From Rhizobium sp. Q54 (GTDB lineage: Bacteria > Pseudomonadota > Alphaproteobacteria > Micropepsales > Micropepsaceae): 64,000 nucleotides of DNA. A program made the position numbers and the translations under genes. The notes beneath the pieces were generated by a model that had not been told where the DNA came from, did no database searches, and saw nothing but the letters and a program-made list of their open reading frames with translations. Location: assembly GCA_945882615.1 (NCBI GenBank), contig CAMCWK010000005.1, positions 82,166 to 146,165 of the forward strand. The letters are read 5' to 3'. Shown piece after piece: positions 51,511 through 59,195 of this stretch; positions within the stretch are counted from its first letter, which is position 1; every line of letters starts with the position of its first letter.

Positions 51511-53270
51511 GTTCTCTTGCGGGCGAGCTGTCGCGGATTGCCGGCGCGGCGTTCGTCGCCGAAGGTCTGGCCGAGGAGCTAGGGCGCGTCGCCGCCTCCG
51601 ACCGGCCCGATCTGGCGCAGTTTCAGTGCAATGGCGCGCTGGCGGCAGCCAAGGCTGCGAAAGCCAATCCGCGCGCCATCGCCGAAAAGATCGCCGCCCG
51701 CCTCAAGGCCGAACCGATATTCTCCAAAGTCGAGATCGCCGGTCCTGGATTCCTGAATCTCGATCTGACGGATGCGGCACTGGATGCGCGCGCCGCGACG
51801 CTGATGGATGACAAGACATTGGGCGCGCCGGGGACCGGCGCAGGAAAAACGCTGGTGCTCGATTTCGGCGGGCCCAACATCGCCAAGCCGATGGCGGTGC
51901 ATCACCTGCGGTCCACCATTATCGGCGATTGTCTGCAGCGACTGTACCGGGCCAATGGCTGGAACGTCGTCAGTGACGTGCATCTGGGGGACTGGGGCCT
52001 GCAGATGGGCCAGTTGATCACCGAGATCGAGAGCATGGGCACCGCGCCCATCTATTTCGATCCCAATGTCGTCGGGCCCTATCCCGAAGAATCCCCCGTC
52101 AGCATGGAAGATCTGGAAACCATCTATCCGCGCGCCTCGGCCGCCTGCAAGGCCGATCCGGCGCGGCTGGAAGCGGCCCGCCGCGCCACGGTCGATCTGC
52201 AGGCCGGGCGGCCCGGCTATCGCGCCCTGTGGCGGCATTTCGTCAAGGTCACCGAAGTGGGCCTGACACGCGAGTTCGGCGCGCTTGGGGTGAAATTCGA
52301 TCTGTGGAACGGGGAATCCAGCGTTGATTCGCTTATCCCCTCCATGCTGGAAGATTTGAAGGCGCGTGGGCTGACGGAAGTCAGCGAGGGCGCGGTTGTG
52401 GTGCCGGTTGCGCAGGGCGACGACAAGAAGCCGATGCCGCCGCTGATCCTGGTCAAGTCGGAAGGCGGGGTGCTGTACGGCACCACCGATCTGGCCACCG
52501 TGATCGAGCGCGTGCGCGATTATGATCCCGACCTGATCCTGTATGTGGTGGACCATCGCCAGCATGGCCATTTCGAGCAGGTGTTCCGCGCCGCCGAAAA
52601 GGCGAATTTGCGCGGCCGCGCCCATCTGGAACATGTCGGCTACGGCACCATGAACGGGCCGGACGGCAAGCCGTTCAAGACCCGCGCCGGCGGTGCGATG
52701 AAGCTTTTCGACCTGATCGAAATGGGCAAGGCGGAAGCGGAAAAGCGACTGGCCGAGCAGGGGATCGGCGCGGATTATTCAATTGAGGAGCGGGCCGAAA
52801 TCGCCCGCAAGGTCGGCATCGCCACCATCAAGTTCGCCGACCTCTCCAACCACCGCACCACCGATTACATTTTCGATCTGGAACGCTTTTCGAAATTCGA
52901 GGGCAAGACCGGGCCTTACCTGCAGTATGCGGCGGTGCGCATCCAGTCGATGCTGCGCAAGGCGCGGGAGCAGGGAGCCGAGATCGGCGCGCCTGCCATC
53001 CATTCGGCGGAGGAGCGCCGGCTGATCCTGCAGCTTCTGTCGCTGGGCGACCTGATGGCCAGCGCCGAGGAAAAGCGAGCACCCAACATGCTGTGCGAAT
53101 ATGCCTTCGAACTGGCGCAAAATTTCAGCCGCTTCTACAACGAACATCATGTCCTGTCAGAAGCCGACCCGGCCCTGAAGGCGGCCCGTCTGGGACTTTG
53201 CGCCCTGGTTTTGGCGGTTTTGACCCGGGTTCTGGACCTGCTGGGCATCGAAGTTCCCGAAAGAATGTGA
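51507..53270 (+). CDS. argS: Arginyl-tRNA synthetase
   Basis: 587 residues. N-terminal Add-1 domain, then catalytic domain beginning LVLDFGGPNIAKPMAVHHLR, KMSKS-equivalent loop GKPFKTRAGGAMKL, and the C-terminal anticodon-binding DALR domain (FSRFYNEHHVL). At the HIGH site (residues 130-133) the usual His-Val-Gly-His is Ala-Val-His-His, so the first His is replaced. It is the only ArgRS in the window and otherwise intact. It charges tRNA-Arg. Confidence 0.94.
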   Translation: MSSLAGELSRIAGAAFVAEGLAEELGRVAASDRPDLAQFQCNGALAAAKAAKANPRAIAEKIAARLKAEPIFSKVEIAGPGFLNLDLTDAALDARAATLMDDKTLGAPGTGAGKTLVLDFGGPNIAKPMAVHHLRSTIIGDCLQRLYRANGWNVVSDVHLGDWGLQMGQLITEIESMGTAPIYFDPNVVGPYPEESPVSMEDLETIYPRASAACKADPARLEAARRATVDLQAGRPGYRALWRHFVKVTEVGLTREFGALGVKFDLWNGESSVDSLIPSMLEDLKARGLTEVSEGAVVVPVAQGDDKKPMPPLILVKSEGGVLYGTTDLATVIERVRDYDPDLILYVVDHRQHGHFEQVFRAAEKANLRGRAHLEHVGYGTMNGPDGKPFKTRAGGAMKLFDLIEMGKAEAEKRLAEQGIGADYSIEERAEIARKVGIATIKFADLSNHRTTDYIFDLERFSKFEGKTGPYLQYAAVRIQSMLRKAREQGAEIGAPAIHSAEERRLILQLLSLGDLMASAEEKRAPNMLCEYAFELAQNFSRFYNEHHVLSEADPALKAARLGLCALVLAVLTRVLDLLGIEVPERM

Positions 53271-53375
53271 GTAACTTTGGTGTGGCGCCGGGCTTCGTTG
53301 ACTCGTCCCCACCCCCACCTATGATGCTCCGCAACATCCCCGTCCGCCGGAGGCGCCATGGGGTTGGCCAGCATA

Positions 53376-53575
53376 CGATCCCTCGCGGGAGAGAGCACTG
53401 AAACTGCCGCCGAAGGAGCAACCGCCCCGGAAACTCTCAGGCAAAAGGACCGCGATCGGGTGATGAACTTCTGGAAAGCGATGCTGTTTCGACAGCATCC
53501 ACCGAAGGGGTAATCCGGCAGCGAAACGCTGTTCGGGGAAATCTCTCAGGTCCCATGACAGAGGGGTCGCGCTCA
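53376..53575 (+). ncRNA. Tandem glycine riboswitch (gcvT element)
   Basis: Two aptamers in the leader of gcvT. Aptamer 1 (about 53376-53455) shows CGGGAGAG, GCCGCCGAAGGAGCAA and AACTCTCAGGCAAAAGGACC. Aptamer 2 (about 53463-53575) shows CACCGAAGGGGTAA, a variable hairpin CAGCGAAACGCTG and ATCTCTCAGGTCCCATGACA. These are the conserved cores of glycine-binding RNAs. The element ends about 30 bases before the gcvT ATG; a short GC-rich hairpin (CGCGC/GCGCG around TCATGAGG) near 53567-53584 may be the expression platform. Glycine binding normally turns the cleavage operon on. Confidence 0.93.
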
Positions 53576-53606
53576 TGAGGGCGCGCACTCTTGCATCGGG
53601 ACCGTT

Positions 53607-54707
53607 ATGACATCTTCCACTGATACTCTGCGCCGCACGCCGCTTTATGCGCTCCATCTCGAGCTGGGCGCGAAGATGGTGCCGTTCGCCGGTTACGAGA
53701 TGCCGGTCCAGTATCCCGCCGGTGTTCTGAAAGAGCATCTGCACACCCGCGAAAAGGCAGGACTGTTCGACGTCTCGCATATGGGCCAGGCATTCCTGTC
53801 CGGTGACACGGCCGCGCTGGAGCGCGTTACCCCCGCCGATGTGTCGGGCCTGAAGGAAGGCATGCAGCGCTATGGCCTGCTGCTCACCGATACCGGCACC
53901 ATCAAGGATGATTTCATGTTCGCGCGCCTGACAGGCGAGGCGGAGCTTTATCTGGTGGTCAATGCCGGCACCAAGGAAGCGGACTTTGAGTATATCGCCG
54001 AAAAGCTGAAGGACGCCGCCACCCTGACGCCGCGTTTGGACCGCGCGCTGTTGGCGCTGCAGGGCCCGAAGGCAGCCGAGGTGCTGGAGCGCCATTCGCC
54101 CGGCATTTCGCAGCTGACGTTCATGAAGATCGTGCGCACCACCGTTGCCGGCGCGCCCGCCATCATCAGCCGCACTGGCTATACCGGCGAGGACGGCTTT
54201 GAAATCTCGATTGAAGGCGCCGACGCCGACAAGGTGGCCAGGGCGTTGCTGCGCGAGGTCGAGGTGCTGCCCATCGGGCTGGGCGCGCGCGACAGTCTGC
54301 GGCTGGAGGCCGGGCTTTGCCTCTACGGCCATGACATGGACGATATGGTCGATCCGGCTGAGGCCGCCCTGATGTGGTCCATCGGCAAGCGCCGCCGTGA
54401 TGCCAAGGATTTCCCCGCCGCAGACAGGATCATGGCCAACAATCCGGCGACCAAACGTGTCGGCATCCGGCCCGAGGGGCGCGCCCCGGCACGTGAAGGC
54501 ACCGAGATCGCCGACAAGACGGGCCGTATCATCGGCAAGGTCACATCCGGCGGCTTCGGTCCCAGCCTGAATGCCCCGCTGGCCATGGGCTATGTCGAAA
54601 GTGCTTTCGCCAGCGATGGCACGCCGCTTGACCTGATGGTGCGCGGCAAGCCCATGCCCGCGCTTGTCACCGCCATGCCCTTCGTTCCTCACACTTATCG
54701 CCGCTAG
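53607..54707 (+). CDS. gcvT: Glycine cleavage system T protein (aminomethyltransferase)
   Basis: 366 residues. TPLYALHLELGAKMVPFAGYEMP, FDVSHMGQ and TGYTGEDGFEI are the folate-binding and structural signatures. It transfers the methylene group from the H-protein lipoyl arm to tetrahydrofolate and releases ammonia. Preceded by the tandem glycine riboswitch; followed by gcvH after ten bases. Confidence 0.97.
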   Translation: MTSSTDTLRRTPLYALHLELGAKMVPFAGYEMPVQYPAGVLKEHLHTREKAGLFDVSHMGQAFLSGDTAALERVTPADVSGLKEGMQRYGLLLTDTGTIKDDFMFARLTGEAELYLVVNAGTKEADFEYIAEKLKDAATLTPRLDRALLALQGPKAAEVLERHSPGISQLTFMKIVRTTVAGAPAIISRTGYTGEDGFEISIEGADADKVARALLREVEVLPIGLGARDSLRLEAGLCLYGHDMDDMVDPAEAALMWSIGKRRRDAKDFPAADRIMANNPATKRVGIRPEGRAPAREGTEIADKTGRIIGKVTSGGFGPSLNAPLAMGYVESAFASDGTPLDLMVRGKPMPALVTAMPFVPHTYRR

Positions 54708-54717
54708 GAGAATTTCC

Positions 54718-55092
54718 ATGAGTGAAGTCCGCTATACCGACCAGCATGAATGGATCCGCCTGGACGGCGACGAGGCCACGGTTGGCATCACCAAGTATGC
54801 CGCCGAGAGTCTGGGCGATGTGGTGTTCGTCGAACTGCCCGCCAGCGGCAAGGCCGTCGCCGCCGGCGGCGAGGCCGCGGTGGTGGAAAGCGTCAAGGCG
54901 GCCAGCGACATTTACGCGCCCGCCGGCGGCACCGTCACGCTCGCCAACAGCGCGCTGGAATCCGCGCCCTCCAAGGTCAATGAAGACCCGGAAGGCGAGG
55001 GCTGGTTCTTCAAGCTGAAGCTGTCCAACAAGGACGAGTTCGCCAAGCTGATGGATGCGGCGGCTTATGCGAAATTTTTGGAGTCGCTGTAA
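54718..55092 (+). CDS. gcvH: Glycine cleavage system H protein
   Basis: 124 residues from ATG 54718 (AGGAG eight bases upstream). The lipoyl-lysine is Lys60 in VESVKAASDIYAP. It shuttles the aminomethyl group between P and T proteins. A 146-base gap with inverted repeats separates it from gcvPA. Confidence 0.97.
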   Translation: MSEVRYTDQHEWIRLDGDEATVGITKYAAESLGDVVFVELPASGKAVAAGGEAAVVESVKAASDIYAPAGGTVTLANSALESAPSKVNEDPEGEGWFFKLKLSNKDEFAKLMDAAAYAKFLESL

Positions 55093-55097
55093 CCCAC

Positions 55098-55225
55098 TGT
55101 CATGGCCCGCCGAAGTGCGGGCCACCCAGGTGACGCAACGATGACTTTTCAACGAAGTACGAAGATCAAAATTTCGGCATCAAACAAGGCATCAACTGGA
55201 TGGCCCGGATTCCCGGGCCATGACA
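55098..55225. repeat. Inverted-repeat element inside the gcv operon
   Basis: Perfect 12-base outer arms TGTCATGGCCCG (55098-55109) and complement (55214-55225). Each end also forms its own hairpin: 55103-55110 with 55117-55124, and 55200-55208 with 55213-55221. It occupies the gcvH-gcvPA gap. In the mRNA it could fold into one long or two short stems and influence relative gcvH/gcvP levels. No coding potential. Confidence 0.75.
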
Positions 55226-55238
55226 CTGAGAGGCTGTA

Positions 55239-56582
55239 ATGCGCTACCTTCCTTTAACCACCGATGACCGCCGGGCCATGCTGGCGAAGATCGGCGCGCC
55301 GGACGTGGATGCCCTGTTCCGCGATGTGCCCAACTCCGCCGTGGTGCCGCTGTCGGCCTTCAACCTGCCCGACACACAGGGCGAGATGGAAGTTGACCGC
55401 GGCATGTCGAAAATGGCGGCCAGGAATGTCGCGGCGGGCGCGGCGCCCTTCTTCTGCGGCGCGGGCGCCTACAAGCATCATGTGCCCAGCGCCGTCGATC
55501 ACCTGATCCAGCGTTCGGAGTTTCTCACCAGCTACACGCCCTACCAGCCGGAAATCGCCCAGGGCACGCTGCAATATCTGTTCGAATTCCAGACCCAGGT
55601 GGCGCTGCTGACCGGCATGGAAGTGGCCAATGCCTCGCTCTATGACGGCTCGACCGCCACCGCCGAAGCGGTGCTGATGGCCCAGCGCATCACCAAGCGT
55701 GGCAAAGCCATTCTGTCGGGCGGGCTGCATCCCCATTATGCCGAAACGGTGGAAACCGTGGCCGGTTTGTTCGGGCCGGTGGAACGTACGAAGGTGACGC
55801 CGGGCAGCGCCGAAGACATCATCGCGCTGATCGACGAGCAGACCGCCTGTGTGGTGGTGCAGTCGCCCGACGTGTTCGGCCTGATCCGCAATCTGCGCCC
55901 CATCGCCGAAGCCGCCCATGCCAAGGGCGCGCTGCTGATCGCGGTGGTGACGGAGATCGTGTCGCTGGGGCTGCTCGAGCCGCCGGGTGCGCAGGGCGCC
56001 GATATCGTCGCCGCCGAGGGCCAGAGCATCGGCAATGGCCTGAATTTCGGCGGACCCTATGTCGGCCTGTTCGCCACCCGCGAAAAATTCCTGCGCCAGA
56101 TGCCGGGCCGCTTGTGCGGTGAAACCGTGGATGCCGAAGGCCGCCGCGGCTTTGTGCTGACGCTGTCGACCCGCGAGCAGCATATCCGCCGCGAAAAGGC
56201 GACCAGCAACATCTGCACCAATTCGGGCCTTTGCACGCTGGCCTTCACCATCCATCTGTCGCTGTTGGGCGAAGACGGCCTGACCCGGCTGGCGCGGCTC
56301 AACCATGCCAAGGCGTCTGCGCTGGCCGACAAGCTGGCGGCGCTGCCGGGCGTGGAGCTGGTGACGGGTGCCTTCTTCAACGAGTTCACCGTGAAGCTGC
56401 CCAAAGCAGCTGCGCCCGTGGTGGATGCGCTGGCGAAAAAAGGCGTGATCGCGGGCGTGCCGGCTTCGCGCCTGCTGCCGCGGGAAAAGTCCGCCGAGGG
56501 TTTGCTGATCCTGGCGGCAACCGAAACCAATACCGACGAAGATTTCGATGCGCTGGTCGCGGCGCTGAAGGAAGCCATCTGA
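55239..56582 (+). CDS. gcvPA: Glycine dehydrogenase (decarboxylating) subunit 1
   Basis: 447 residues, the alpha subunit of the split P protein. Begins [20 protein letters not shown]; contains [38 protein letters not shown] and [14 protein letters not shown]. It has the PLP fold but lacks the lysine, which is on GcvPB. The stop shares its last base with the gcvPB ATG (TGATG). Confidence 0.96.
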   Translation: MRYLPLTTDDRRAMLAKIGAPDVDALFRDVPNSAVVPLSAFNLPDTQGEMEVDRGMSKMAARNVAAGAAPFFCGAGAYKHHVPSAVDHLIQRSEFLTSYTPYQPEIAQGTLQYLFEFQTQVALLTGMEVANASLYDGSTATAEAVLMAQRITKRGKAILSGGLHPHYAETVETVAGLFGPVERTKVTPGSAEDIIALIDEQTACVVVQSPDVFGLIRNLRPIAEAAHAKGALLIAVVTEIVSLGLLEPPGAQGADIVAAEGQSIGNGLNFGGPYVGLFATREKFLRQMPGRLCGETVDAEGRRGFVLTLSTREQHIRREKATSNICTNSGLCTLAFTIHLSLLGEDGLTRLARLNHAKASALADKLAALPGVELVTGAFFNEFTVKLPKAAAPVVDALAKKGVIAGVPASRLLPREKSAEGLLILAATETNTDEDFDALVAALKEAI

Positions 56583-58162
56583 TGAGCATGAACAACCAGG
56601 GCCGACCATCTTCCATTGATAAGGGCAGTGCCGGCGAAGCCTTCCCCGCCAGCATTGCCACCATCTCCGGCGACCGGGGTCTCGATCATGAAGAGGCGCT
56701 GATCTTCGAACTGGGCCATGGCGCCACCGGCGTCGACTTGCCGGATGTGCAGATTTCCGAAGCCCGTCTGGGGGGCTCGCGCCGCAGCGGCGCCATCGGC
56801 CTGCCGGGGCTCAGCGAGCCCGAAGTGATCCGCCATTATGTGCGGCTGTCGCGCAAGAATTACGCGATCGACAGCGGGCTTTATCCGCTGGGCTCCTGCA
56901 CCATGAAGCACAATCCGCGCCTGAACGAGAAGATGGCGCGACTGCCCGGCTTTGGCGACCTGCACCCGCTGGCCCCCCAATCCACCACCCAGGGCGCGCT
57001 GGAAGTGATTTCCGCCCTCATGAACTGGCTGACGACCTTGACTGGCATGCCCGCCGTGGCGATGTCGCCCAAGGCCGGCGCGCATGGCGAATTGTGCGGG
57101 TTGCTCGCCATCCGTGCCGCCATCGCGGCGCGCGGCGAAAACCGCAAGCGCATCCTGGTACCGGAATCGGCCCATGGCACCAATCCCGCCACCGCGGCCT
57201 TTGCCGGCTTCACGGTGGACGAAGTGCCAGCCAAGCCCAATGGCCGTGTTGACGCCGAAGCCCTGAAGGCCAAGCTGGGCCCGGACGTGGCGGCGATCAT
57301 GCTGACCAACCCCAACACCTGCGGCCTGTTCGAAGGCGAGATCGTGGATATCGCCAAGGCGGTGCATGAGGCGGGCGCCTACTTCTATTGCGACGGCGCC
57401 AACTTCAACGCCATCGCCGGCAAGGTGCGTCCGGGTGACCTGGGCATCGACGCAATGCACATCAACCTGCACAAGACCTTCTCCACGCCCCATGGCGGCG
57501 GCGGCCCGGGTGCCGGTCCCGTGGTCCTGTCGGAGCGGCTGGCGGCCTATGCCCCCATCCCGCTGCTGGTGGCCAGTGCGGACGGCCTGCGCCTGATCGA
57601 GGATGCCGCCGATGCGCCGGAGGGTGCCAGGCCGTTCGGCCGCATGTGCGCCTTCCATGGCCAGATGGGTATGTTCACCCGGGCGCTGACCTATATGCTG
57701 AGCCATGGCCGCGACGGCGTGCGTCAGGCATCCGAAGACGCAGTGCTGTCGGCCAATTACATTCTGGCTTCACTTAAGGATGTGATGAGCGCGCCGTTCG
57801 GCGATGGACCCTGCATGCATGAGGCGCTGTTCGACGACAGCTTCCTGGAAGGCACCGGTGTCACCACGCTGGATTTCGCCAAGGCGATGATCGACGAGGG
57901 CTATCACCCCATGACCATGTATTTCCCGCTGGTGGTGCATGGCGCGATGCTGATCGAGCCCACAGAGTCGGAATCCAAGCATTCGCTGGACCGTTTCATC
58001 CATGTGCTGCACACGCTGGCGACCGAGGCCAAGGCAAAGAAGACGGAACGCTTCGCCGGCGCGCCGCATCTGGCGCCGCGCCGCCGGCTGGATGAAACAG
58101 CGGCCGCGCGCAAGCCAGTGCTGCGCTGGAAGCCCGATCCGCTGAAAGCAGCAGCGGAATAG
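56582..58162 (+). CDS. gcvPB: Glycine dehydrogenase (decarboxylating) subunit 2
   Basis: 526 residues from ATG 56582. YPLGSCTMKHNPR, ESAHGTNPATAAFAGF, and the PLP lysine Lys298 in NLHKTFSTPHGGGGPGAGP. With GcvPA it decarboxylates glycine and loads the methylamine onto GcvH. Last gene of the operon. The first ~30 residues are variable and a later start is possible. Confidence 0.96.
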   Translation: MSMNNQGRPSSIDKGSAGEAFPASIATISGDRGLDHEEALIFELGHGATGVDLPDVQISEARLGGSRRSGAIGLPGLSEPEVIRHYVRLSRKNYAIDSGLYPLGSCTMKHNPRLNEKMARLPGFGDLHPLAPQSTTQGALEVISALMNWLTTLTGMPAVAMSPKAGAHGELCGLLAIRAAIAARGENRKRILVPESAHGTNPATAAFAGFTVDEVPAKPNGRVDAEALKAKLGPDVAAIMLTNPNTCGLFEGEIVDIAKAVHEAGAYFYCDGANFNAIAGKVRPGDLGIDAMHINLHKTFSTPHGGGGPGAGPVVLSERLAAYAPIPLLVASADGLRLIEDAADAPEGARPFGRMCAFHGQMGMFTRALTYMLSHGRDGVRQASEDAVLSANYILASLKDVMSAPFGDGPCMHEALFDDSFLEGTGVTTLDFAKAMIDEGYHPMTMYFPLVVHGAMLIEPTESESKHSLDRFIHVLHTLATEAKAKKTERFAGAPHLAPRRRLDETAAARKPVLRWKPDPLKAAAE

Positions 58163-58164
58163 CG

Positions 58165-58659
58165 TTACTGGCAGGTCTTGATCTTCAGGCCGGGCGGCAG
58201 CCTGGTCGCCGCATCGCTGCAGGCGGTGTCCAGCTGCGCCTGGGTCAGCCCCTTCACCTTGCGCAGATCGGTGCCCAGGAATGAGGTGATCGAGGTTTTG
58301 GCCCCGGTCAGGTCAGCGCCGTCCATTTTTGCGCCCGCCATGTTGGCGCCGCCCAGATCGGTGCCGCGGAAACTGGCATTGGTGAAATCGGCAAACGACA
58401 TGCACATCAGGCTGGCATCGGCACGATCGAAATTGGCGCCGCGCAAATTCTTCTCCTTGACGCAGGTGTTGGAAAGGTCGGCGCCCGAAAGGTTGCAGCC
58501 CGGGCAATCGACGATGGCCGCCTGGATGCGCGCCACCGCCTTGGGATCAGCGGCAAACGCGGACGCCGTCCACAGGCCGGTGACGGCCAGGGCGATCAGA
58601 ATAGCGACATACAGGGCGCATCTGGGCATGGCGCCAGACTGGAACAGCTTGGTTACCAT
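58165..58659 (-). CDS. Exported pentapeptide-repeat protein
   Basis: 164 residues, or 154 from the ATG at 58629, which directly opens the signal peptide (ALYVAILIALAVTGLWTASA, cleavage after AFA). The mature part has pentapeptide A(D/N)LxG-type repeats (LSGADLSNT, LRGANFDRADAS, FRGTDLGGANMAGAKMDGAD), which form a right-handed beta helix, followed by TQAQLDTACSDAATRLPPGL common to this group. Several cysteines may pair in the periplasm. Function unknown. Convergent with gcvPB. Confidence 0.8.
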   Translation of the reverse strand: MVTKLFQSGAMPRCALYVAILIALAVTGLWTASAFAADPKAVARIQAAIVDCPGCNLSGADLSNTCVKEKNLRGANFDRADASLMCMSFADFTNASFRGTDLGGANMAGAKMDGADLTGAKTSITSFLGTDLRKVKGLTQAQLDTACSDAATRLPPGLKIKTCQ

Positions 58660-58721
58660 CCGGTTTAAAAATCGGGCTGGAACACTGGAACGCGTGTCCG
58701 GGAATGGGCGTTTCCCGGGTT

Positions 58722-58892
58722 ATGCGGCTTGTCATACCAGAACAGGCGATCCAGATGCGCAGGCTGGCGGAAGAACTCCGCCAGGCCGCGGCACGCACCT
58801 TTTTGACGGAGTATCAGGCCAAGTTCGAACAGACGGCCCGTGCGCTGGAGGAGAAGGCCTGTCAGCTGAAACACCGCCGGCTGGACTCCTAG
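58722..58892 (+). CDS. Small coiled-coil protein of unknown function
   Basis: 56 residues from ATG 58722 (62 from 58704). MRRLAEELRQAAARTFLTEY continues into a heptad-like EQTARALEEKACQLKHRRL, so it is nearly all helix. Similar very short Arg/Glu/Ala-rich proteins are common in alphaproteobacteria, which supports it being real. No strong ribosome binding site. The TAG stop shares CTAG with the convergent KTSC gene. Confidence 0.5.
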   Translation: MRLVIPEQAIQMRRLAEELRQAAARTFLTEYQAKFEQTARALEEKACQLKHRRLDS

Positions 58893-59101
58893 TTGACGAC
58901 TTCCTCGTAATCGAAATGGTCGCGGATATGGGCGTTGAAATAGGCGCCCAGCGAGTCGGCGAAAATCAGCCCGTCATAAAGTTCCTGCGGCACATCGTGA
59001 TAGGCATAGGTTCGCCCGGACGCCCGGAACTTGGCCCGCAGGACGTGCGCTTCCTGGTCATAGGAAACCTGTTCAAGCGCGCTCGACTGGACATAGGCCA
59101 T
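58889..59101 (-). CDS. KTSC-domain protein
   Basis: 70 residues forming one KTSC domain: VQSSALEQVSYDQEAHVLRA, FRASGRTYAYHDVPQELYD and SLGAYFNAHIRDHFDY. The domain is named after the lysyl-tRNA-synthetase C-terminus where it also occurs; stand-alone copies have no assigned role. Terminator and nrdJ lie upstream on the same strand. Confidence 0.88.
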   Translation of the reverse strand: MAYVQSSALEQVSYDQEAHVLRAKFRASGRTYAYHDVPQELYDGLIFADSLGAYFNAHIRDHFDYEEVVN

Positions 59102-59141
59102 ATGTCGAAAACGGACAGAGATGTCCTTCTATCCATGCGAA

Positions 59142-59171
59142 AAAAGCGCGGGAACCATGTTCCGCGCTTTT
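59142..59171 (-). terminator. Intrinsic terminator of nrdJ
   Basis: Read on the minus strand, AAAAGCGCGGAAC pairs with GTTCCCGCGCTTTT (one bulged base) and is followed by further T residues. It starts 25 bases after the nrdJ stop. Confidence 0.85.
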
Positions 59172-59195
59172 GACAGCCCACTGATTTATTGCCTG

